From UBA2287 sp037442025 (GTDB lineage Bacteria; Bacteroidota; Bacteroidia; Bacteroidales; Tenuifilaceae), in the NCBI GenBank assembly GCA_037442025.1, contig JBBIRB010000009.1:9742-73741 (forward strand): a stretch of DNA of 64,000 bases. Reading direction: 5' to 3'. The position numbers were made by a program, and so were the translations under genes. The notes under the pieces were generated by a model that was not told where the DNA came from, searched no databases, and saw only the letters and a list, made by a program, of their open reading frames with translations. Positions 44,001-51,021 of the stretch are shown here, piece after piece (within the stretch, counting starts at the first letter, position 1; each line of letters opens with the position of its first letter).

Positions 44001-44534
44001 TCATTCCGCCACATGCTCGATGCTTACGGAACTGGTGTAACTTTAAGGGTTCAAACATCGACCGACAGAACTACCTGGACCAATACTTCGTGGGCAGTAA
44101 GCACAACAAGCACTAACATTGCTGCTGTTACTGTAAATGTTACTATTACAACAAGCCTCAATTCACCTAATACTTACTTTGCTTTTGTTGCCGAAGGTAA
44201 CCTTTACCAAATTGATTATTGGTATATCGATAATGTATCGATTATTGCCAGTGGCTCTTTGGCTCCGCCGACAAACGAAGTTGACCAAGTAAATAATGAA
44301 TTCCAGTTTACATTGTATCCCAATCCTGTGAACGATATGCTAACCCTAAATTATGGTACAGATGTTCAGCAACTCACAGGTAGAATTTTCGATCTTCAGG
44401 GAAGGATGGTTAAGCAATTTATTCTGAACAATACTGAATCGGAAGTGGATGTTACCGATTTAGCCAAGGGTGTTTATATAATTTCAGTAAACCACGGCGA
44501 AAAATTGCATAGCAAGCGCTTTATTAAGATGTAA
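41085..44534 (+). CDS. Secreted M6 family metalloprotease with type IX sorting domain
   Basis: The 1149-residue protein has a signal peptide (about 1-25), an immune-inhibitor-A/M6 metalloprotease domain with the zinc site HEFGHVLGAPDYYD (His313, Glu314, His317), and a C-terminal tail beginning LYPNPVNDMLTLNYG and ending in GVYIISVNHGEKLHSKRFIKM-type sequence, the Por/type IX secretion signal. Between them, residues about 533-1058 consist of two copies of a fibronectin-III-like domain (GTGSFTANITGLAANTTYYV) plus a MAM/cleaved-adhesin-like domain (ITERWSISNSANAGGS). The protein is expected on or outside the outer membrane, degrading protein substrates. Its leader contains an AACCA repeat. Confidence 0.93.
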   Translation: MKKFLSLIALSVLFTVMAITSLKAAPAYPFPIEYKQPNGEIITILMKGDEKVKWAQTPDGYTILSKNDGFYEYAMKDSNGDLIHSGVVVSSQGKRSTSENDFLNKIEKGLFYSKSQLNVIDQIWEIKDKSAKAFPTTGNRKLVCILIGFTDKAFTKTQAEFNNLFNQVGYTTGGATGSVKDFYTENSWGQFNLTVDVFGPYTASQNMAYYGANDASGNDVRPRELVTEAINLADPTANFANYDNDGDGSVDGVYIVYAGYGEEAGGGANCIWAHAWNITTITRDGKTLSKYSCSAELRGSSGTTITAIGVICHEFGHVLGAPDYYDTNYSTGGQYSGTSTWDMMASGSWNNNGVTPAHHNAFTKIYFYNWATATTLTNAQAVTVSNAVENKSFYRINTATSGEYYLIENREKHMFDAYIPGSGLIIYHVHSGVMTSASSNTINATHQQRMYPVAQNATVGKPTSTASTYGTVDAASCAWTGATGTKTEFSDTSIPNMKSWAGANTGMPITNISRNATTKVVTFDFMGGGSTIVVPTVSTTAASSITTNSAVSGGNVTADGGATVTARGVCYSTSQNPTTANATVASGSGTGSFTANITGLAANTTYYVRAYATNSAGTAYGSQISFTTLANPTSLTLPVTENFNASTLPSGWATQNVGTGITERWSISNSANAGGSAFEARCTYQNLNPGTTRLITPAVNTVGVSQVTFSFRHMLDAFGTGVTLRVQTSNDKSTWTNTSWSVATTSTNIAAAVVNVTVTTNLNSANTFFALVADGNLYQIDYWYVDNISITAITPTPPTVTTTSVSSITANSAVSGGNVTSEGSATVTERGICYSTSQNPTTANTKVVSGSGTGSFTANMTGLTANTTYYVRAYAINSAGTSYGSQVSFTTLTASGGLPLPVSQTFSASTMPTDWTTQNVGTGITERWSISNSANAGGSAFEARCTYQNVNPGTTRLITPAVNTVGVSQVTFSFRHMLDAYGTGVTLRVQTSTDRTTWTNTSWAVSTTSTNIAAVTVNVTITTSLNSPNTYFAFVAEGNLYQIDYWYIDNVSIIASGSLAPPTNEVDQVNNEFQFTLYPNPVNDMLTLNYGTDVQQLTGRIFDLQGRMVKQFILNNTESEVDVTDLAKGVYIISVNHGEKLHSKRFIKM
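42683..44260 (+). repeat. Tandem duplication inside the M6 protease gene (789-bp period)
   Basis: Two consecutive segments, about 42683-43471 and 43472-44260, encode the same FN3-like plus MAM-like pair. The nucleotide match is near perfect in places: the sequence starting at 43051 recurs at 43840, offset 789 bases (263 codons). The period is a multiple of three, so unequal recombination would keep the frame. Confidence 0.9.
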
Positions 44535-44558
44535 CTTTAACCCAAACCCAAAAACCGG

Positions 44559-44595
44559 AAAGGGGCTGGCTTACTATGCCAGCCCCTTTTTCTTT
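44559..44595 (+). terminator. Terminator of the M6 protease gene
   Basis: AAAGGGGCTGGC (44559-44570), a seven-base loop and GCCAGCCCCTTT (44578-44589) form a perfect 12-bp stem followed by a T-rich run. Confidence 0.9.
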
Positions 44596-44650
44596 TAATA
44601 ATGTAGAAAGAATTTAACGATTTGCTAATTTAGCCGTCAAACCACAGTTA

Positions 44651-47584
44651 ATGAACTCCGTTTTGCTAAATCGAAAATTAGATGCCCTTGCTGCCCAACT
44701 TGAGGGGGAAATTTTTACCGACTCATCATCGCTATTGCAGTACGCCACCGATGCCTCTCCTTACCGCGAAATTCCCTTTGCCGTTGCAATTCCCAGAAGT
44801 AAGGTCGATTTGGTAAATCTTATACACTTTTCGAGGGAAAACGACGTTCCATTGATTCCTCGCGCAGCAGGAACTTCGTTGGCTGGTCAGGTTGTGGGCA
44901 AAGGCATTATTGTGGATATTTCGCGGCATTTTGGAAAAATACTCGAGGTTAATGCTAACGAGCACTGGGTTAGGGTTGAGCCGGGCGTTATTCTCGACGA
45001 GCTGAACATGCACCTAAAGCCCTACGGGCTTTTCTTTGGGCCCGAAACGTCAACTTCGAACCGCTGTATGATGGGCGGCATGGTTGGAAACAACAGCTGC
45101 GGTGCGCATTCGCTTATTTATGGTAGCACCCGCGACCATACTCTTTCGGTTAAAATGCTCCTCGACGATGGCAACGAGTACGAATTTGGTGCGCTTTCAG
45201 CAAGCGAGTTTCAAAAAAAACTAAAAATTGAAGGGAAGGAGGGCGATTTATACCGCCAGCTTTATTACGAATTTGCCGATAGGGAGATGCAGGTTGAAAT
45301 TGAGAATCAGTTTCCCGATTCTTCTATCAAACGTCGAAATACTGGCTATGCGCTCGACTTACTGCTCGATTCCGATATTTTTAAATTAAACGGTAAACCG
45401 TTTAATTTTTGTAATCTCATTGCTGGTTCGGAGGGAACGCTTGGCATTATTACTGAGGTTAAATTGAATCTGGTTCCACTACCTCCTCGCGAAAAGGCTC
45501 TGCTGTGCCTTCACTTGGCCCAGCGTGAACACGCTTTTAGGGCAAACCTTATTGCTTTAAAATACGCCCCGGGTGCTGTTGAAATGATGGATAGCTACAT
45601 TCTCGAGTGCACTAAGGGCAACATTGAGCAGCAGCGCAACCGATTCTTTGTTCAAGGAAACCCCGAGGCAATTCTGGTAGTTGAAATAACTCGCGAAACC
45701 CGTAGCGAAATTGAAGATATATTCAAATACATGGAAGCCGAATTGCGAAGCAATGGTTATGGCTACCATTTTCCCGTTATATGGGGCGATGACATGGCCA
45801 AGGTTTGGGCGCTGCGTAAGGCTGGCCTTGGCGTTTTGGCAAACATTGTGGGCGACGCTAAACCCGTTTCGCTGGTTGAGGATACGGCGGTTGCAGTTGA
45901 AAAGCTGCCCGAGTATATGGACGAGTTTGCCCAAATAATGGCAAAACGAAACCTCGACTGCGTTTACCATGCGCACATTGGCAGCGGCGAGTTGCACCTT
46001 CGGCCTGTTCTTAACTTAAAGGATGAAAAGGATGTACAACTATTTCGTGAAATTGGCCTCGAGGTTGCCCATTTGGTAAAAAAGTACAGGGGTTCGCTTA
46101 GCGGCGAGCACGGCGATGGCCGGCTACGTGGCGAGTTTATTCCCGTTATGGTTGGCGAAAAGGTGTACGAACTAATGAGGCGAGTTAAGCAAACCTGGGA
46201 TACCAAGGGGATTTTTAATCCCAATAAAATTGTCGACACGCCGCCAATGAACTCCTCGTTACGCTATCAGCCGGGAAAGGAAACGCGTGAAATTGATACC
46301 ATATTCGATTTTTCGAAGGTTGGAGGCATTGTAAGAGCTGCCGAAAAATGCAATGGGTCGGGCGATTGCCGTAAAACCGAACTTTCGGGCGGAACGCTTT
46401 GTCCCAGCTACATGGCTACCCGAAACGAGGCCAACACCACCCGCGCACGAGCCAATATTTTACGCGAATTTTTAACCAATAGCGAAAAGAAGAATCCCTT
46501 TAACCTTAAAGAAATTTACGAAATACTTGACCTATGCTTGTCGTGTAAAGGTTGTAAAAACGAATGTCCTTCCAATGTCGACATGGCAAAGCTTAAAGCC
46601 GAATTTCTTCAGCATTGGTACGATTCGCACGACATTCCGCTTCGCACCAGAGCCATTGCCTACATAACAAAGGTGAATGCAATTGGAAGTGTATTGCCTC
46701 ATTTTACCAACTTCTTTTTAACCAATAGGTTTTTTTCAGCTCCTATTAAGTGGGTATTGGGGTTTAGCACCGAGCGTTCAATTCCAAAGTTGAGTTCGAA
46801 AACATTGCGGGCTTGGTTTAGTGGGCGAAGCCCAAAGGGTGAAGCAAAAGGAACGGTTTACCTTTTGGCCGATGAGTTTACCAACTACAACGATGCTCAC
46901 ATTGGTATTAAAGCGGTGCAGCTGCTCGAAGCGTTGGGCTACGAGGTTCTTATTTCGCCTGTTACGGAGAGCGGCAGAACTTATATATCAAAAGGTCTTT
47001 TGCGAACAGCCAAGCGTTTGGCCAATCGCAATATTGAGCAACTATCGAATTACATTTCACCTCAAACTCCGTTGATTGGCATTGAACCTTCGGCCATACT
47101 GAGTTTCCGCGACGAGTATCCCGATTTGGCCGAGGAGAGGAATAGGAAAACAGCTGAGATGCTGTCGCAAAATGCCCTGCTTTTCGAGGAGTTTATAGCT
47201 GGCGAAGTAGAAAAGGGAAGGATTACAAGCGAAATGTTTGATGCAGAGCATAGGGCTATTAAGTTGCATGGGCACTGTCAGCAAAAAGCGGTTGCAACCA
47301 CAAAAGCCACAAAAGCAATGCTTTCGCTGCCAATCAATCATAACGTTATTGAAATTCCGAGCGGTTGCTGCGGCATGGCCGGTTCGTTTGGCTACGAAAG
47401 GGAGCATTACGACCTGTCGATGAAAGTAGGCGAGTTGGTTCTATTTCCTGCAGTACGAAAGGCGTCGCAAAGCGAAATTATTTGTGCCCCAGGCACAAGT
47501 TGTCGCCACCAAATAAAAGATGGAACCGGAAAAACAGCCTATCATCCAATTGAGATAATGTGGGAGGCGTGTTTGGGCGTTTGA
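44651..47584 (+). CDS. FAD/Fe-S D-2-hydroxyacid dehydrogenase (D-lactate/glycolate dehydrogenase type)
   Basis: The 977-residue fusion combines a vanillyl-alcohol-oxidase-type FAD domain with a ferredoxin and CCG domain. The FAD part shows IPRAAGTSLAGQVVG, GPETSTSNRCMMGGMVGNNSCGAH and IAGSEGTLGIITEVKL; the substrate-side C-terminal part has HAHIGSGELHLRP and SGEHGDGRLRGEF. Fe-S motifs are CNGSGDCRKTELSGGTLCPSY (about 565-585) and CLSCKGCKNECP (about 632-643); the C-terminal GCCGMAGSFGYE is a CCG-type motif. Such proteins oxidise D-lactate, glycolate or D-2-hydroxyglutarate and pass electrons to quinone. The exact substrate is not predictable. Confidence 0.92.
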   Translation: MNSVLLNRKLDALAAQLEGEIFTDSSSLLQYATDASPYREIPFAVAIPRSKVDLVNLIHFSRENDVPLIPRAAGTSLAGQVVGKGIIVDISRHFGKILEVNANEHWVRVEPGVILDELNMHLKPYGLFFGPETSTSNRCMMGGMVGNNSCGAHSLIYGSTRDHTLSVKMLLDDGNEYEFGALSASEFQKKLKIEGKEGDLYRQLYYEFADREMQVEIENQFPDSSIKRRNTGYALDLLLDSDIFKLNGKPFNFCNLIAGSEGTLGIITEVKLNLVPLPPREKALLCLHLAQREHAFRANLIALKYAPGAVEMMDSYILECTKGNIEQQRNRFFVQGNPEAILVVEITRETRSEIEDIFKYMEAELRSNGYGYHFPVIWGDDMAKVWALRKAGLGVLANIVGDAKPVSLVEDTAVAVEKLPEYMDEFAQIMAKRNLDCVYHAHIGSGELHLRPVLNLKDEKDVQLFREIGLEVAHLVKKYRGSLSGEHGDGRLRGEFIPVMVGEKVYELMRRVKQTWDTKGIFNPNKIVDTPPMNSSLRYQPGKETREIDTIFDFSKVGGIVRAAEKCNGSGDCRKTELSGGTLCPSYMATRNEANTTRARANILREFLTNSEKKNPFNLKEIYEILDLCLSCKGCKNECPSNVDMAKLKAEFLQHWYDSHDIPLRTRAIAYITKVNAIGSVLPHFTNFFLTNRFFSAPIKWVLGFSTERSIPKLSSKTLRAWFSGRSPKGEAKGTVYLLADEFTNYNDAHIGIKAVQLLEALGYEVLISPVTESGRTYISKGLLRTAKRLANRNIEQLSNYISPQTPLIGIEPSAILSFRDEYPDLAEERNRKTAEMLSQNALLFEEFIAGEVEKGRITSEMFDAEHRAIKLHGHCQQKAVATTKATKAMLSLPINHNVIEIPSGCCGMAGSFGYEREHYDLSMKVGELVLFPAVRKASQSEIICAPGTSCRHQIKDGTGKTAYHPIEIMWEACLGV

Positions 47585-47601
47585 TGGTTTTCGGTTGCTC
47601 G

Positions 47602-47624
47602 CCCTGAGGCTCCCGAAGGGTCAG
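47602..47624. repeat. Isolated REP-like palindromic unit
   Basis: CCCTGAGGCTCCCGAAGGG followed by TCAG forms nested complementary ends (CCCT/AGGG and CTGA/TCAG) in the intergenic region after the dehydrogenase gene. It resembles the CTGAG-x-CGAAG core of the long hairpin at 8225-8265. Confidence 0.55.
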
Positions 47625-47706
47625 TTCTCAGTTCAGTTGTTCGTTGATAGCTGTTTGCACATCTATTCCGTCTTCCAACTTCGGTCTTCAATTAGTCAAT
47701 AACCCA

Positions 47707-48837
47707 CTACTCCCATATCTCAAATTTGTAAATTACACCTCGTTCGCGTAGGTACGAAAGTATGAAATCGTAGCAGTTGGTTGCCTTTCCTATTAATTCG
47801 AGGGGGAAAACACCTTTTTCTGTAAATAGACCTTTGGACAGCATATTTATTGCAGCAGTTGCTGTGTAGCCCGTTGTTCGGGCCATCGACCAAATTCCCG
47901 TTTTGGGTTCGTACTCGTCGTATAAATCGCTTACTACCTTCATAAACTTTCCATTTGTTCTGCTTTTCCCTTCAATTTCGATGCGCATAACGGTGAACTC
48001 GGCTTCGTTGGGTTGCAGTTTCCACTGATTAAACAGAATGACTGATGTAGCATCAATGGGTTTAATGGTTTGGTTCCCAACTTTTATTGGGTCGTTCGAG
48101 AAAAAGCCAGCCTTTTCGAGTGCACTCACAAGCGCAATATGTCCTGGATACCTAAGCGTCTTCTCCTTCATATTCGGAATGTGGCTCATGGTTGTGAGCA
48201 GCGAGCGCAATCCATCGGTGTTGAATCCTTCGAGGTGGCCAATTCCTTCGAAGTAGAAGAGTTCAGGGTCGCTCATTGCAGGCTTTATAACGGTATGTCC
48301 GTTTTCAACATAGCGAGCTGGTCTGGTGTACTCCTCAAGCACATCGATTGGTGAGAAGGGGGCTTTGTACTGAAACGGAAAGGTGCGTTCTTTGGGCAAA
48401 CCGCCCACCATGTAGAAGAACCGGGAAATATCCATTTTCGTGTCGAAATGACCAAGTATGAGGTTGGGCATTCCCGGAGCCACTCCGCAGTCGGTAATTA
48501 CTGTAACACCTTTCTCCTTTGCAAGGGGGAATAGCGTCAGAAAATCTTCGGGCATAAACGAAATGTCGACAACATTCTTTCGAGCATTTATGCAAGTTTC
48601 AACCGTTTTATAGCCCATAAAACCAGGTACGGCGCACAGCACAATATCGAAATCGTCGATAAGTTGAGCAACTCTCGACGTATCGGCCAAATTGGCCAGT
48701 ATGGTTTCAACATTGTAACCCTTAAGCAGTTCGAGTGCTTTTGGGTCGATATCGACACAGGTAACTGCAAACCTATGCGAAAGGTCGATGGCCATGGCTC
48801 TTCCAACCATTCCGGCTCCAAGTACAATTGTTTTCAT
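47707..48837 (-). CDS. Saccharopine dehydrogenase family protein
   Basis: The 376-residue protein has an N-terminal Rossmann fold (TIVLGAGMVGRAMAIDL, acidic residue at VDID) and a saccharopine dehydrogenase-type C-terminal domain (TDCGVAPGMPNLILGHF, GIGHLEGFNTDGLRSLL, ARTTGYTATAAINML). It is the stand-alone lysine dehydrogenase/saccharopine reductase type. Its substrate in Bacteroidota is unknown; lysine degradation or a carboxynorspermidine-like reaction is possible. Monocistronic. Confidence 0.85.
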   Translation of the reverse strand: MKTIVLGAGMVGRAMAIDLSHRFAVTCVDIDPKALELLKGYNVETILANLADTSRVAQLIDDFDIVLCAVPGFMGYKTVETCINARKNVVDISFMPEDFLTLFPLAKEKGVTVITDCGVAPGMPNLILGHFDTKMDISRFFYMVGGLPKERTFPFQYKAPFSPIDVLEEYTRPARYVENGHTVIKPAMSDPELFYFEGIGHLEGFNTDGLRSLLTTMSHIPNMKEKTLRYPGHIALVSALEKAGFFSNDPIKVGNQTIKPIDATSVILFNQWKLQPNEAEFTVMRIEIEGKSRTNGKFMKVVSDLYDEYEPKTGIWSMARTTGYTATAAINMLSKGLFTEKGVFPLELIGKATNCYDFILSYLRERGVIYKFEIWE

Positions 48838-48951
48838 ACCGTTTTATTTTTTCATTTGTAATATACGTTTTTTTTCAACGAAGTTCAATATGCTGATTTA
48901 TCAGAAAAATATTGTAGTTTTATAATCCATTTGTTTTTAAATTATAGAGTT

Positions 48952-51018
48952 ATGGTAATTAGGGCATTAGCACTATTTTTTGCATTTCAAATAATACTTT
49001 TTCCGCAATTGAAAGGGGAATCCTTTCGGATTCAGAATGGTGTATTAGATTTAAGGTCGGCGTCTTTCAATCAGGCCAAGCCAATAAAAATTGAGGGTGA
49101 AGTTGAGTTCTACTGGAAAAAGTTAATTGATCCAAATACGTTTGCTGATTCAAATTTTTTGGAAAAACCGCAAATGGTAGCAATCCCCAAGTCGTGGACT
49201 ACCTATCGTATAGGAAATGAAAAACTACCGGCTGAGGGTTTTGCAACTTATAGGTTCACTATTTTATGCAGTCCAAATGGGAAATTTGGTTTATACGGAA
49301 TACGAGTTCCTTCGGTATTTTCAAGTTACCGTTTATGGGCCAATGGGGAGCTAATAAATGGGGTAGGACGTGTTGGTTCGAATGCAAATGAACATAAGCC
49401 CCAGTTTAAACACGAGAATTTACCGATCCTTATAGACTCACATTCTAGCACTCAAATAGAAATTGTTATTCAGGTATCAAATTATTCACATCGACGGGCC
49501 GGACTATTCTGGCCACTTTATTTCGGTTCTCTTGAAAGCCTTTCCAATAGTAGCCGAATGAGCGATATAATAAATCTGATAATCATCGGACTTATTCTAA
49601 TTATTGGGCTGAATCACATGAATATGTATATTTTCAGAAGAAAGGACAGGTCGAATCTGTATTTTGGATTAGTGTGCTTGGCTATGATTATTCGTAATAT
49701 AACTACAGGCGATAGAGTTCTCGGTTTTATCCTCCCCGAAATGAGTTGGGATTTACTTGTAAAGCTCGATAATTTTTCGGGTTTTGGAACCATTCCCTTT
49801 TTTGCACTTTTCATTTATAATCTCTATAAAGAAGATTTTCCCAAATGGATTCGCGATACTTTGGTAGGTATTGGTGCGGCTATTGCTCTATTTGTTTTTG
49901 TCACACCTCCTATGCTATTCGGAAAATTCAGATTGGTGTTCGAAATTTATACTCTCATTGGAGGCCTTTACCTTACTTTTGGAGTATTGCTGCCAGCAAG
50001 TATAAAAAGAAGGCCTTCTGCTATCATTGCTTTTTTGGGTCTTTTCATTTTGTATGCCACAGCAGTAAACGATGTTCTGAGTAGTATGGGAATTATTCAA
50101 ACTGCATATATTGCTCATTATGGTTTAGCCATTTTTATGCTTATGCAATCGGTATCAATTACAAGCAAATCGGCTATTGCCATTAACAGCAATGAGGATT
50201 TGAGCCATCAGTTAGAATTAGAGAAGCATGGGCTTGAAGAGAAAATTGAGGAGCGAACACGCGAACTTACCCTCCAGCATAACGAACTCATTGCCCATCA
50301 GGAGAAGGAGCAGGTACGTACATGGGTTAATTCAGGCCTAAATCAAATTAGTAAAGTGCTTTCGTCGCATAAGAACGATTTCAAATTGCTAAGTCGCAAT
50401 GTACTATCGGCACTGGTAAAGCATGTTCATGCCCGTATGGGTGCCCTTTACATTTTAAACGAAGATGACCCTTACGACCAGCACTTGGAATTGGTAGCCG
50501 ACTATGGTTGCAACAAAAAAATGACCGAAGTCCGAAAACGCATAGAAATAGGAGAAGGACTTGTTGGTACTGTTTTTTTGGAGAATGATTCCAAAGTTAT
50601 AGTGAACATTCCCGATGATTTTTTTAAAATTAGTTCTGGCATGGGCGATGCTAAACCAACAGTACTTCTTTTAGTTCCGCTAACCTTCGATGATAAAGTT
50701 TATGGTGTTGTTGAATTAGCCAGTTTCAGAGAATTTAAGCAGCACGAAAAAGATTTCATTCAGGGAGCTGCTTCCAATATTGCTACCAATTTGCATTCGG
50801 TACGAATGAATGAACAGAACCTGAAACTGATAAAGCAGTTTACCGAGCAAGCACAGGATATGAGCGAAAAGGAGGAGAGCATGCGACGTAACCTAGAAGA
50901 ACTTGAATACTACCGTGAGCAGTACGAGCGGCTATCGCATGGAAAAACCGATAGAATAGAGCAAAGGGATGAAATTACCGAGGTGAAACCCAAACGGGGG
51001 CGGAAAAAACCGAGCTAA
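48952..51018 (+). CDS. 7TM-DISM sensor with coiled coil and GAF domain, no catalytic output domain
   Basis: The 688-residue protein has a signal peptide, an extracellular beta-rich sensing domain (about 25-200; TYRIGNEKLPAEGFATYRF and SSYRLWANGELINGVG, typical of 7TMR-DISMED2), seven membrane helices (about 205-405), a coiled coil (about 415-465; KIEERTRELTLQHNELIAHQ) and a GAF domain (about 475-630; YILNEDD, GLVGTVF, VPLTFDDKVYGVVELASF). No kinase, cyclase or phosphatase domain follows; the protein ends in a second coiled coil and a basic KPKRGRKK tail. It converges with the SpoIIE-type phosphatase gene, with four bases between their stop codons. ATG 48952 is chosen over the upstream TTG. 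Confidence 0.8.
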   Translation: MVIRALALFFAFQIILFPQLKGESFRIQNGVLDLRSASFNQAKPIKIEGEVEFYWKKLIDPNTFADSNFLEKPQMVAIPKSWTTYRIGNEKLPAEGFATYRFTILCSPNGKFGLYGIRVPSVFSSYRLWANGELINGVGRVGSNANEHKPQFKHENLPILIDSHSSTQIEIVIQVSNYSHRRAGLFWPLYFGSLESLSNSSRMSDIINLIIIGLILIIGLNHMNMYIFRRKDRSNLYFGLVCLAMIIRNITTGDRVLGFILPEMSWDLLVKLDNFSGFGTIPFFALFIYNLYKEDFPKWIRDTLVGIGAAIALFVFVTPPMLFGKFRLVFEIYTLIGGLYLTFGVLLPASIKRRPSAIIAFLGLFILYATAVNDVLSSMGIIQTAYIAHYGLAIFMLMQSVSITSKSAIAINSNEDLSHQLELEKHGLEEKIEERTRELTLQHNELIAHQEKEQVRTWVNSGLNQISKVLSSHKNDFKLLSRNVLSALVKHVHARMGALYILNEDDPYDQHLELVADYGCNKKMTEVRKRIEIGEGLVGTVFLENDSKVIVNIPDDFFKISSGMGDAKPTVLLLVPLTFDDKVYGVVELASFREFKQHEKDFIQGAASNIATNLHSVRMNEQNLKLIKQFTEQAQDMSEKEESMRRNLEELEYYREQYERLSHGKTDRIEQRDEITEVKPKRGRKKPS

Positions 51019-51021
51019 ATA

